Part shown: one piece after another, positions 1-6,331 of the stretch
Numbering within the stretch: the stretch's first letter is position 1
Layout: each line of letters starts with the position of its first letter
NCBI GenBank assembly: GCA_022572105.1
Contig: JACZWN010000039.1
Span: 1 to 19,771 of the forward strand
Origin: Pseudomonadota bacterium
GTDB taxonomy: Bacteria; Pseudomonadota; Alphaproteobacteria; Kiloniellales; J153
DNA length: 19,771 bases
Direction: 5' to 3'
The notes under the pieces: model-generated
What the model saw: the letters and a program-made list of their open reading frames with translations, nothing else
What the model was told of the DNA's origin: nothing
Databases searched by the model: none
Translations under genes and position numbers: made by a program

Positions 1-270
1 CTGGCCCCGCCCGTCATGCTCTATCCGCTGGCGCGCCGCGATTTCGATCCCGAGCCGCTCGCCGCCTTCGGCATCGCGGCGGACGAGCCGCCGAGCATCG
101 CCGAGGCCAGCGATCGCGCTGAACCGCTGAGCGCCGCGGAACGCGCCGGCTTGCCCGCAGGCATCCCCGTGGCGGTCGGTACCGGAGACGACTTCGCCGC
201 GCCCTTGGGCGCGGGTCTGGTCGCGCCGGGACGCGTCACCTGCGTGCCCGGCTCGACGCCGAGGCGCTGA
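1..270 (+). pseudogene. FGGY-family sugar kinase remnant (xylulokinase-like), truncated at both ends
   Basis: The frame is open from the first base of the window. It contains the segment typical of the hinge between the two domains of FGGY carbohydrate kinases: GLPAGIPVAVGTGDD, followed by PLGAGLVAPGRVTCV. In intact members this leads into a GT(A/S) phosphate-binding loop and about 200 more residues of the ATP-binding domain. Here the similarity stops after VTCV and the frame ends within a few codons (PGSTPRR, then stop). The 3' half is therefore missing and the product cannot be an active kinase. The family phosphorylates sugars or sugar alcohols such as xylulose in the cytoplasm. The break coincides with the start of the next remnant in another frame, which looks like a deletion junction near 244-252. 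How much of the 5' part survives lies outside the window. Confidence 0.7.
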
Positions 271-545
271 GCGCCCGCCACGCGGAGCGCTGAGCCATAT
301 TTCGCGCGCGCCTGAGCGCTGTCATGGTTCCCGCGACGGAACTGGACTCGGTCTTGAAACGCGCCGGCGCGCCCACGGCGCCCGAGCACCCGCACTGCCC
401 GCGTCCGTTTTACCGCGACGCCGTGCGCCACGCGCGCGAGATGCGCAACCGATACACCTTCCCGGACTTGGCCGCCGATAGTGGATGGCTCGACGATGCC
501 GAAGTCCTTTTACCGGTCGTGCCGGGCCGGCATGGCTCGCCGTGA
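249..545 (+). pseudogene. C-terminal remnant of an iron-alcohol-dehydrogenase-fold (glycerol-1-phosphate dehydrogenase/AraM-like) protein, with in-frame stop
   Basis: A different frame from the kinase remnant reads LDAEALSARHAER, a TGA at 291-293, then FRARLSAVMVPATELDSVL, AGAPTAPE and a strong RHAREMRNRYTF-DLAADSG motif. That last motif resembles the C-terminal helical domain of sn-glycerol-1-phosphate dehydrogenase-like proteins (AraM group), where residues such as IRNRYTFLDLA are characteristic. The N-terminal NAD-binding domain is absent and the surviving part is cut by the TGA, so it is not functional. AraM-like, FGGY and DeoR genes often share sugar-alcohol loci, which supports the assignment. 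The downstream end (VVPGRHGSP, stop at 545) may be the native or a slightly altered C terminus. The family name rests on recalled motifs, not an alignment. Confidence 0.6.
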
Positions 546-761
546 GATCGCGGGTCGATGAGCCAAAGCCGCCTCAAGCGCAGCGAGCGCCGGCTGCTGA
601 TCGTCGACCACACCAAGTTCGAGGCGCGCTCGCTCGAGGTCGTCTGTCCGCTCGACCATCTCGACGACCCGGTGACCGACGCGCCACCGCCCGCGCTTGG
701 CGACGCACTTTCGGCGGCCGGCGTCGCGGTCCATGTGGCGCGCGCTCCGGCGCCCCGGTAA
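546..761 (+). pseudogene. DeoR-family transcriptional regulator, C-terminal remnant
   Basis: The frame carries RLKRSERRLLIVDHTKF, then LEVVCPLDHLDDPVTDAPP and ALGDALSAAGVAVHVA. This is the end of the sugar-phosphate-sensing domain of DeoR/GlpR-type repressors, whose family pattern is SR(R)-LL-VDHTKFG-RAL--VCPL---D-LVTD. About 67 residues remain out of roughly 250. The N-terminal helix-turn-helix and most of the effector domain are missing, so it can neither bind DNA nor sense a ligand as a DeoR protein would. It follows the dehydrogenase remnant after 12 bases in the same frame. An ATG at 558 would give a short peptide, but no good Shine-Dalgarno precedes it. I infer the leftover of a repressor that once controlled the two preceding genes. 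Confidence 0.7.
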
Positions 762-886
762 TACTGGTTAACCGCGAGTCCCGCACCGCTCCGGGCACCG
801 CAATTTGTTAATTTTTCTTCAGTATCATGTCTCGCCTTGGAACACGGCTAAAAACGGCCGCGACGAACAGTGTCGGAGAACCGGCG

Positions 887-1252
887 ATGCGCGTATTGCA
901 GATCGAGGACGACGCCGAGACGGCTCAGACCGTCGCGATGATTCTGAAAACCGACGGCCACGATTGCGACACCGCGGACTGCGGCGCGCGGGCTCTCGAA
1001 CTCGCGCGCGACGACGAGTACGACATCATTCTGCTCGACATCGGGTTGCCCGATATCGACGGCTACGAGGTGCTAAACCGGTTGCGCGCGGCCGGCGTCA
1101 CGACGCCCGTCGTCATTCAGTCGGGACTCGTCCTTCGGAAGAATGAAGTCAAGGGTCTCGGTGTCGAGGACTGCCTGGCCAAGCCGTTCGGGCGGCGTGA
1201 GTTGAGGGAGAGTCTGCAGTCGGTCATTCCAGGACGCAGCGGTCACCGGTAA
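887..1252 (+). CDS. Receiver-only response regulator, CtrA-type receiver domain
   Basis: The 121-residue protein is a single receiver domain. The acidic pocket is E7-D8-D9, the phosphoacceptor is D51 in IILLDIGLPDIDGYEVL, the switch Ser is S78 (VVIQSG) and the conserved Lys is K98 (AKPFGRREL). The opening MRVLQIEDDAETAQ and the block DYDIILLD-LPD--GYEVL are very close to the receiver of the alphaproteobacterial master regulator CtrA. The OmpR-type winged helix that follows in CtrA is absent, because the protein stops right after the receiver. The ATG at 887 is chosen over the upstream in-frame ATG at 827 because it gives the canonical CtrA-like N terminus and has GGAG (874-877) about 9 bases upstream. 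It is probably a phosphate sink, a shuttle, or a partner-binding protein in a phosphorelay. No cognate kinase lies in the window. Confidence 0.85.
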   Translation: MRVLQIEDDAETAQTVAMILKTDGHDCDTADCGARALELARDDEYDIILLDIGLPDIDGYEVLNRLRAAGVTTPVVIQSGLVLRKNEVKGLGVEDCLAKPFGRRELRESLQSVIPGRSGHR

Positions 1253-1814
1253 ACCGATCGCGCGCGCGGCCGCGGCGCAGGTTCCAAACGCGCTGGCGCG
1301 ATTTCCAAATATTCATTCCGTGATTCCACGCGTTGATTCCCGCGCCGAAGATTTCTTGCCACAGCCATGATTGCGATCACGCCCACAAGGGTTGGGTCGG
1401 ACGATGCGTTTCCGCCGTGTGTCGAGTACGTGGCCGCGCGTCGAGTGCGTGTAGGTGCGAGGAGCGCCCGGACAAGCCGTGCTGGAATTCGCGCTGGCCT
1501 TGTCGGACGTGAAACTCCGACTCGGGCGGTAAACGCTCCGCGATTCCACATCTTGCTTCCCTTTCACGCGCGCTTACGATGACGCGGTCGCCGCAGCGAA
1601 CGCAGCACGACAAAAATAAAATTATTTTTTCACACATTTTCTGTTTGCGCGAATCCGCGAGAACGGTGTAAGCGAATCAATGCCTCCGTGATTTTAGTAA
1701 CTTCGACTCGACCAGTTGTTCGCGAAGGCATGAGGTTTCGAAACGGTTTGCTTTGAAAAAAATGAACCAACGATCACCATCCCCATCGATCAGCCATTAA
1801 AGACGAGGTTGGCT
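1253..1814. other. Intergenic region, no gene seen, AT-rich in its second half
   Basis: This 562-bp gap separates the receiver gene from the lysine-rich repeat gene. Open frames on both strands have no recognisable motifs, and their composition does not look like real coding sequence. GC content falls sharply from about 1605 to 1800, with A and T runs and an 18-bp AT palindrome at 1612-1629. This is likely the promoter region of the 1815 gene, but I could not assign -35 and -10 boxes with confidence. Confidence 0.5.
1612..1629. repeat. 18-bp AT-only palindrome
   Basis: The arms AAAAATAA and TTATTTTT are perfect inverted copies around a central AA. In the GC-rich background an uninterrupted 18-bp A/T inverted repeat stands out. 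It could be an intrinsic terminator fragment, a site for a nucleoid-associated protein, or an UP-element-like promoter component for the downstream gene. No GC-rich stem precedes it, so a terminator is the less likely reading. Confidence 0.5.
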
Positions 1815-2156
1815 ATGTCCGAGAAAACGACTTCGGCGGAGGAGCCGGAGGCGACACAAGAGACCGAGCCCGAGAAGAAAACAATAGCCGCGGCTCGGAC
1901 CACGAATAGCAAGAAGTCTCCCGCCAGAAAGGCAGCGAAGCGGAAGACAGCCAAGAAGAAGGCGCCGAAGAAGAAGGCCGCGAAGAAGAAGGCGCCGAAG
2001 AAGAAGGCCGCGAAGAAGAAGGCGGCGAAGAAGAAGGCCGCGAAGAAGAAGGCGCCGAAGAAGAAGGCCGCGAAGAAGAAGGCGCCGAAGAAGAAGGCCG
2101 CGAAGAAGAAGGCGGCCAAGCGCAAGGCGCCGAAGAAGAAGGCGGCCAAGAAGTAA
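1815..2156 (+). CDS. Lysine-rich histone H1-like repeat protein
   Basis: The 113-residue protein has two parts. The first 46 residues are mixed: an acidic N terminus rich in E, T and S, with EETEPEKK-like composition, then NSKKSPARKAAKRKTA. The rest is thirteen tandem pentapeptides of the form KKKAA or KKKAP (one KRKAP), ending KK. Such Lys/Ala/Pro repeats occur in bacterial histone H1-like proteins and in the AlgP tail, which bind and compact DNA through charge. A nucleoid-associated role in the cytoplasm is inferred from this composition. The ATG at 1815 is preferred over the in-frame TTG at 1809 because GACGAGG (1802-1808) sits 6 bases before it. There is no globular domain and there are no membrane segments. 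A strongly basic tract with an acidic head is common in this class. Confidence 0.8.
   Translation: MSEKTTSAEEPEATQETEPEKKTIAAARTTNSKKSPARKAAKRKTAKKKAPKKKAAKKKAPKKKAAKKKAAKKKAAKKKAPKKKAAKKKAPKKKAAKKKAAKRKAPKKKAAKK
1953..2147 (+). repeat. 15-bp in-frame tandem repeat, 13 units
   Basis: The unit AAGAAGAAGGC(G/C)(G/C)CG encodes KKKAA or KKKAP. Units often alternate P and A, giving a 30-bp higher-order period. Copies are nearly identical at the DNA level, so the array should be prone to slippage. Every gain or loss of a unit keeps the reading frame. Confidence 0.9.
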
Positions 2157-2538
2157 GTTCTTGGGCGGGGGCCCGCCGCGAGCGGCCCTCGATCCGCGCC
2201 ACGTTACCAAGCCGCGTGATTCGATTGCGCGACCGGCAAGGGTCGTGAGGAGGCGGGGGCCGGATGGCCTCCGCTTTCAATTCCGGCCCCGACTTTCGCC
2301 TCGATCGAGTCTTCGTTTCACGGCGCACGCATTCCTGCGTGCCGCCGAACGGTTTGGACTGCGGACCATTCGAGTCGGGCATCGAGCGTTGTGGTGGTCG
2401 AATTCGCCGCTGCACTTTGCGCGCAGCTTTTGCAACAAAGGCCCGCTCCTTGGTATAAGGTCGCGCCTCGGACGACGCGCGACCGGCTCCCGTGAGAGTC
2501 GAAGTCAGACGCAGCCAAGAAAATCGCCACGTGACGCC
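2157..2538. other. Intergenic region with a candidate promoter
   Basis: This 382-bp gap lies between the repeat protein and the gamma-glutamylcyclotransferase-like gene. The frame of the downstream gene stays open through it, but the sequence before 2539 shows no family similarity. A GC-rich inverted repeat just after the upstream stop (about 2164-2177) might be part of a terminator but lacks a T tract. The only regulatory signal I can propose is the promoter at 2430-2459. Confidence 0.4.
2430..2459 (+). promoter_or_regulatory. Candidate sigma-70-type promoter for the gene at 2539
   Basis: TTGCAA (2430-2435) and TATAAG (2454-2459) are separated by 18 bases. The match is 4/6 to the -35 consensus and 5/6 to the -10 consensus. 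Transcription would begin about 70 bases before the ATG at 2539. This was found by eye, so chance occurrence cannot be excluded. Confidence 0.4.
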
Positions 2539-3069
2539 ATGCGTTTTTTCTTCTTCGGCCTGTTGCGCGACAAGGACGTGCTGGAGCTGGTCATCGACCG
2601 GCCACTGCCGGTACGGGCCTTCCCCCGGGCGCGGCTCGGCGATGCGCGCCTCGTGCGCCTGCGCGACGAGACCTCGCCCATGCTGGTTCGTAACCCCGGC
2701 GCATGGGTGCCGGGGGTAATCGTCGAGGGGCTCGCCGAGGCCGATCGCGAGCGCATCCACTTCTTCGAATCACTGGAGTATGAACCTTGCACGGTCGAGG
2801 TCGAACCGCTCGAAGGCGGCCGCGTCGAGGCGCTCGCTTTCGCGGCCACGGCGCGTACGGCTCACGACGACGAGGAATGGCGCTTCGAGGACTGGGTGGC
2901 ACGCTACAAGACGCAGGATCTGCGCGAAACCGAGCTGTGGATGGCTTTCTTCGGTCATTTGGAGATCGCCGAGGCCGACCGCCGCTGGGACGAGGCGCTG
3001 GCCGCCGGCCGCTCGATCGAGGATCTGGTCCGCGAAGTCCGCGGCGCGCCCGACCTCACGCGGTCTTGA
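2539..3069 (+). CDS. Gamma-glutamylcyclotransferase-like (AIG2/GGCT-fold) protein
   Basis: The 176-residue protein starts MRFFFFGLLRD, matching the beta-strand and loop (YGxL-type) that opens the GGCT/AIG2 fold and holds the substrate carboxylate. Further on, VPGVIVEGL and RIHFFESLEYEP give the acidic residue and the aromatic strand usual in this fold, followed by EVEPLEG-RVEALAF. The C-terminal 60 residues are helical and charged (WRFEDWVARYKTQD). Relatives remove gamma-glutamyl groups as 5-oxoproline, or act on gamma-glutamyl amines; the exact substrate cannot be read here. The ATG at 2539 is chosen because homology begins there, although the frame is open upstream. A gamma-glutamyltransferase gene lies just beyond on the opposite strand, which fits glutathione or gamma-glutamyl metabolism. 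Confidence 0.7.
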   Translation: MRFFFFGLLRDKDVLELVIDRPLPVRAFPRARLGDARLVRLRDETSPMLVRNPGAWVPGVIVEGLAEADRERIHFFESLEYEPCTVEVEPLEGGRVEALAFAATARTAHDDEEWRFEDWVARYKTQDLRETELWMAFFGHLEIAEADRRWDEALAAGRSIEDLVREVRGAPDLTRS

Positions 3070-3129
3070 GCCGCGCGTCTCATCCTTCGGAGAGACGTCT
3101 TTCATTTCGAATCGAATGATCGAGAAGAC

Positions 3130-3348
3130 GTGAAACCGCTTGCAGTTGCGTCGTCCTTGCCGCTCATTCTGCTCATCTTCGCCGTCTTGGGATCGATCGT
3201 CGGCGGCATCGCGGCGCCGCCCGGCGTGACTAGCCGCGACATCTATGTCGGCGTCATGCCCTTCGTCGCCTTGCAGGTCGCGGCGCTGGTGATGCTGTTC
3301 TTCTTCCCCGGGATCGCCACCTGGCTGCCGCGCGCGATCGGCTGGTGA
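3130..3348 (+). pseudogene. Mini TRAP permease (DctM) remnant with two membrane segments
   Basis: The 72-residue open frame has a GTG start and two hydrophobic segments (about residues 8-29 and 42-63). The first, LLIFAVLGSIVGGIAAPP, resembles the mid-protein segment of TRAP transporter large permeases (family pattern VLGSIxxGIATPTE). The second, RDIYVGVMPF followed by FPGIATWLP, resembles the C-terminal end of the same family (pattern DIYRGVxPF...FPxxxxWLP). In a full DctM of about 430 residues these pieces lie roughly 150 residues apart. The frame looks like an in-frame internal deletion product. It lacks the transport core, and no DctP or DctQ gene is nearby, so transport is unlikely. It could still be expressed as a small membrane protein. 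The frame is open upstream to the stop of the previous gene, and no strong ribosome site is visible. Confidence 0.55.
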
Positions 3349-3358
3349 CCAAGAGACT

Positions 3359-5038
3359 TCAGAACCCCGCCACGACGCCGTCGCCGCGCGGGTCGGCGGC
3401 GCCTTCGATGACGCCCGATGGATGGCGCACCAGCGCGCCGGCGTGGCCCATGACCTCGTCGAAGGGGCCGACCACCTCGACGTCGTGGCCGGCTTCGATG
3501 AGCGCCGCGATCACCTCCGCGGGGAAGCGATTCTCGATCCGCAGGTTGGTCGTCGCCGCGCCCCAGGTCCGGCCCAAGAGCCAGCGCGGCGCGGTCACTG
3601 CCTCTTGGAGGTCCTGGCCGTAGACCACGTGGCGCGTGTAGATCATGGCCTGGGTCTGGGGCTGGCCCTCGCCGCCCATGGTGCCGAAGACCATGCGCCG
3701 TCCGTCGCTCAGGCGCGCCAGCGCCGGCTGGATGGTGTGGAACGGCTTGCGCCCGGGCACCAGCGGATTCACGGCGCCCGCATCCAGGCTGAAGCTGGTG
3801 CCGCGGTTCTGCCACAAGACCCCGGTGTCGCGTAGCACCAGGCCCGAGCCGAACTCCCAGTACAGGCTCTGGATGAAGCCGACCGCGCGGCCCGCGCCGT
3901 CGATGGCGCCGAGCCACACGGTATCGCCCGGCTTGGCCTCGGTGCCCCAGGGCGCGGCGCGGCGCGGATCGACCGCGGCCGCCATTTCGTCGAGCGCATC
4001 TTTGGCTAGGAAGTCGCGCGGCTCGCGCGTCATGTAGGCCGGATCGGTGATATGGGCGTCGCGCACCCGGAACGCGCGTTTGGATGCCTCGACCAGGCCG
4101 TGGATGTAGTCGAAGCCCTCGGCCTCCCGGCATCCCAGGCGCTCGAATACGCCGAGCAGGATCAGCGAGGCGAGCCCCTGCGTGGGCGGCGGCAGGTTGT
4201 AGACGGTCCCCGCGCGCAGGGCCACCTGGAGCGGCGCGGCCGCGCGCGCCTCGTGTCCTTCCAAGTCCGCGAGCGCGACCGGGCTGCCGGCGCGCTCCAG
4301 CTCCGCGGCCAGGGCGCGCGCCACCTCGCCCCGATAGAAGTCGTCGAGCCCCGCCGCGCCCAGGCGCTCCAGCGTCGCGGCGAGCGCCGGCTGCTTGAAC
4401 AGGGCGCCGACCGCGGGCGCCGCGCCGTCTTCCAGGCCCGTGCTGTCCTCCAGGCCCGCGCTTTTCTCCAGGCCCGCGCTTTTCTCCAGGCCCGCGCTTT
4501 TCTCCAGGCCCGCGCTTTTCTCCAGGAAGGTCTCGGCGAAGCCCGGCACGTCCTCGAGCTCGGCGCGCTTGGCGGCGGTGTTGGCGTGCTGGCTGCGGGT
4601 CACCGGCACGCCCTCGCGGGCATAGCTCGCTGCGTCCTCGAGCAGGCGCGAAAGCGGCAGCCGGCCGCCCCAGCGCGCGCTCACCTCGAGCGCCGCGTCC
4701 CAGCCCGAGACCGCGCCGGCGACCGTGTTGGCGGCGAGTGGCCCGCGCGACGGGATCCGATCGAAGCCCCGGTCCCGGTACAGCGCCGGCTCGGCCTTGG
4801 CGGCGGCCGCGCCGCAGGCGTCGATGCCGATAGGGGCGCCGTCGCCGGCGTCGATCAGCCAGAAATTGTCGCCGCCGAGCGCGTTCATGTGCGGGTAGAC
4901 GACGGCGATGGTCGAAGCCGCGGCGACCATGGCTTCGATCGCGTTGCCGCCGTCCTGGAGCACGCGCAGGCCCGCCTGCGCCGCCAGATGGTGCGGCGCA
5001 ACCACCATGCCGCGCGTGGCTCTCGGGGTTTGGAGCAT
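3359..5038 (-). CDS. Gamma-glutamyltransferase family protein (Ntn hydrolase)
   Basis: The 559-residue protein matches the GGT family along its length. It has GGNAIEAMVAA near residues 30-40, NALGGDNFWLID at 52-63, and the start of the small subunit at GDTVWLGAID, where T373 is the expected self-cleavage and nucleophile residue. This is followed by GVLWQNRGTSFSLD, KPFHTIQPAL and FGTMGGEGQPQTQ. These enzymes hydrolyse or transfer gamma-glutamyl groups of glutathione and related compounds. The sequence shows no obvious signal peptide, so the protein may be cytoplasmic, unlike E. coli Ggt. Residues 172-205 are an unusual repeat of LEKSAG units inside the large subunit. It converges with the TRAP remnant (10-bp gap). 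The ATG at 5038 is chosen from family alignment at MVVAPHHLA, and its Shine-Dalgarno is weak. Confidence 0.9.
   Translation of the reverse strand: MLQTPRATRGMVVAPHHLAAQAGLRVLQDGGNAIEAMVAAASTIAVVYPHMNALGGDNFWLIDAGDGAPIGIDACGAAAAKAEPALYRDRGFDRIPSRGPLAANTVAGAVSGWDAALEVSARWGGRLPLSRLLEDAASYAREGVPVTRSQHANTAAKRAELEDVPGFAETFLEKSAGLEKSAGLEKSAGLEKSAGLEDSTGLEDGAAPAVGALFKQPALAATLERLGAAGLDDFYRGEVARALAAELERAGSPVALADLEGHEARAAAPLQVALRAGTVYNLPPPTQGLASLILLGVFERLGCREAEGFDYIHGLVEASKRAFRVRDAHITDPAYMTREPRDFLAKDALDEMAAAVDPRRAAPWGTEAKPGDTVWLGAIDGAGRAVGFIQSLYWEFGSGLVLRDTGVLWQNRGTSFSLDAGAVNPLVPGRKPFHTIQPALARLSDGRRMVFGTMGGEGQPQTQAMIYTRHVVYGQDLQEAVTAPRWLLGRTWGAATTNLRIENRFPAEVIAALIEAGHDVEVVGPFDEVMGHAGALVRHPSGVIEGAADPRGDGVVAGF
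4423..4530 (-). repeat. 18-bp in-frame tandem repeat inside the gamma-glutamyltransferase gene
   Basis: The plus-strand unit CGCTTTTCTCCAGGCCCG occurs three times perfectly at 4459-4512. Diverged units flank it at 4423-4440, 4441-4458 and 4513-4530. On the coding strand it encodes LEKSAG repeats, then LEDSTG and LEDG (residues about 172-205). The period is a multiple of three, so unit number can change without frameshift. The tract probably forms a surface loop or helix insertion in the large subunit. Confidence 0.9.
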
Positions 5039-5146
5039 GGGTCCGCCGCTGAAATTCGTAGCCTCGGCCCGCCTTGGGGCGGGGGCGCCTCTGGGTAACC
5101 CGATCCCGGTCGGGTCGCAAGGGCGCGCCGGGCGTTCGTTGCGGTG

Positions 5147-5629
5147 CTAACGAAACGTGATGCTGTCGGCCTGGAAGCCCCAGACGCCGCGGTTATGCGC
5201 CCGGGCGATGCGCTCGAGCGTCACGTATTCGAAGGGCGCGCCGGGCAGCGCGACCGCCCAGCCGTGGCGCAGCAACTCGGCCGCCAGGTCGGCGCGCGCG
5301 CCGAGGCGCGACTCCTTGCCCCGCACGCGGCAGACCGCGCTCAGCGTGCCGTCGCGGTTGCGACGGACCGGGTCGCACCAGACGAAGCCGTGGATCATGC
5401 GGTCGAGCTCGAGCACCGCGCGCGAGGCGCAGCGCGGCGGCCGGAGATAGGTCCGGCAGAAGCGGCCGGTCGGTGGAATATGGATGCCGTAGAGCCGGAT
5501 CCTGCGGTTGCCGAGCTTGAGCGTTCCGTCGGCCTGCACGAAGGCGAGTTCGCCCGCTTGGGCCCGCGCGGGACTGGGCTCGGCCAGGACGGCGAGAAGG
5601 ACGGACAAGGCGGCGAGCGGACGGCGCAT
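5147..5629 (-). CDS. Exported thermonuclease-like (SNase-fold) protein, probably catalytically degenerate
   Basis: The 160-residue protein starts with a signal peptide (MRRPLAALSVLLAVLAEPSPARA, cut near residue 23). The body follows the staphylococcal-nuclease fold: GTLKLGNRRIRLYGI at 35-49, ARADLAAELLRHGWAVA around 111-127 and RIARAHNRGVWGF at 140-152. Active SNases have DGDT and GIDAPE near the start. Here they read ADGT and GIHIPP, so the calcium-binding Asp and the general-base Glu appear to be lost. Four cysteines (58, 67, 85, 100) suggest disulfides in the periplasm. A binding rather than cutting role is likely. The ATG at 5629 is chosen because it begins the signal peptide; the longer frame upstream is low-complexity. 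The gene sits directly beside the direct repeat that bounds the island. Confidence 0.75.
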   Translation of the reverse strand: MRRPLAALSVLLAVLAEPSPARAQAGELAFVQADGTLKLGNRRIRLYGIHIPPTGRFCRTYLRPPRCASRAVLELDRMIHGFVWCDPVRRNRDGTLSAVCRVRGKESRLGARADLAAELLRHGWAVALPGAPFEYVTLERIARAHNRGVWGFQADSITFR

Positions 5630-5747
5630 GGGATCGGCTCTCGTGCCAAGGTCGCGCGGGGGCGGGGGCGAGCGTGGGCGGGCGAGGTTGCCCCCTTTCC
5701 ATCCAGTTCTACGTTGCCGCGCCGCCTCGCATCCCCGGCCCCGCTTC

Positions 5748-5802
5748 ACCCCATGCGCGCCGTGAGCGCCGGGCCGACCTCGGTCGGGGTGGCGACGACC
5801 GT
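5748..5802. repeat. Direct repeat 1: displaced copy of the ligase alpha-subunit 3' end
   Basis: These 55 bases match 6858-6912 at 52 positions and in the same orientation. The mismatches are at 5778, 5784 and 5797. Read on the minus strand, the copy still encodes the tail TVVATPTEVGPALTARMG, with TGA as stop. The genuine gene end reads TVVATPAEIGPALTARMG, then TAG. One mismatch is silent and two are conservative, so the copy looks like a diverged allele of the gene's 3' end. Confidence 0.85.
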
Positions 5803-5828
5803 CCGAGTACTGCCCACCAAAACTTGCC

Positions 5829-5843
5829 TGATTCGGTGAATCA
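5829..5843 (-). terminator. Hairpin downstream of the two-gene island operon
   Basis: TGATTC and GAATCA form perfect 6-bp arms around a 3-base loop. On the minus strand the hairpin lies about 60 bases past the stop at 5903 and is followed by GGCAAGTTTT, a short T run. A weak intrinsic terminator is plausible, but a protein-binding palindrome is equally possible. Confidence 0.35.
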
Positions 5844-5902
5844 GCCTCTGTATTCTAACGAACCGAGCGGAATCGTGTCGAAGAGAAGGATGACCACATC
5901 CC

Positions 5903-6331
5903 TCAGGAAATTTCAGCTTTCTCGGCTTGGACAGCTGGCTTCTTGTTTCTCTGAACCAGATTTTGGATTTGGTCCTCAATCGGAATTGTTGCAAAGATTC
6001 TCTTCGAGTAGAGCCAACCTCTCGGTCTCTCGTTGAGATAAACGGTCCCGGTTCTTTCGGATTTTGAATCCATACCGACTTTTGGGGGAATTTGCTTGGT
6101 GGTCCACTGAACTCGCGGTTCGGGTCTACGAATGTCGTCCAAAATGACATACAATCGTTTCGGCGAGCAAACCAGCCATGTGTTTTGGTTTGACGTATCG
6201 AAAATGAGCAGGCCGTAACCGGGTCCCTCCTCCAGATCGTTTCGATAGTTCTTAGACCGTCTGATTTGCTCGACGATTTCGTTTTCAGAGCAAAAGTCGC
6301 GTCGGCCCAAAAGAAGGTTAGCAACGCTCAT
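5903..6331 (-). CDS. Unknown 142-aa soluble protein, second gene of the island operon
   Basis: I cannot assign this protein to a named family. It has no membrane segments or signal peptide. The N terminus (MSVANLLLGRRDF, then ENEIVEQIRRSKNY) is helical. A compact central core of alternating hydrophobic residues, GYGLLIFDTSNQNTWLV followed by KRLYVILDDIRR, looks like paired beta strands with conserved-looking Trp and Asp-Asp. Further on come VQWTTKQIP, then RGWLYSKRIF and a helical, charged end. The ATG at 6331 overlaps the stop of the upstream membrane-protein gene as ATGA and has GGAGGAGACCGAGG just before it, an excellent Shine-Dalgarno. The ORF could be extended upstream, but that part is out of frame with the membrane gene and lacks signal. 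Tight coupling suggests it partners the membrane protein, perhaps as a cytoplasmic sensor or effector; that is inference only. Confidence 0.75.
   Translation of the reverse strand: MSVANLLLGRRDFCSENEIVEQIRRSKNYRNDLEEGPGYGLLIFDTSNQNTWLVCSPKRLYVILDDIRRPEPRVQWTTKQIPPKVGMDSKSERTGTVYLNERPRGWLYSKRIFATIPIEDQIQNLVQRNKKPAVQAEKAEIS

Noticed and set aside
808..822. CtrA binding site upstream of the receiver gene
   Set aside because: Only the first TTAA half fits; the second half is TCAG, so I kept it as a remark and did not annotate it as a site.
2161..2538. N-terminal extension of the gamma-glutamylcyclotransferase-like gene
   Set aside because: The frame is open, but family similarity begins at the ATG at 2539 and a promoter-like pair sits inside the extension.
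4423..4530. CRISPR-like array
   Set aside because: Repeats are contiguous 18-bp units without spacers and lie in a coding frame.
3243..5120. Long minus-strand open frame of 625 codons overlapping the gamma-glutamyltransferase
   Set aside because: It is arginine- and glycine-rich with no motifs, and the gamma-glutamyltransferase frame has full family similarity; it is a GC-driven shadow frame.
5746..6324. Minus-strand open frame of 192 codons through the island and repeat 1
   Set aside because: It is a chance chimera of the ligase tail copy and the alternative frame of the 142-aa gene; the overlapping frame at 5903-6331 has the better start and composition.
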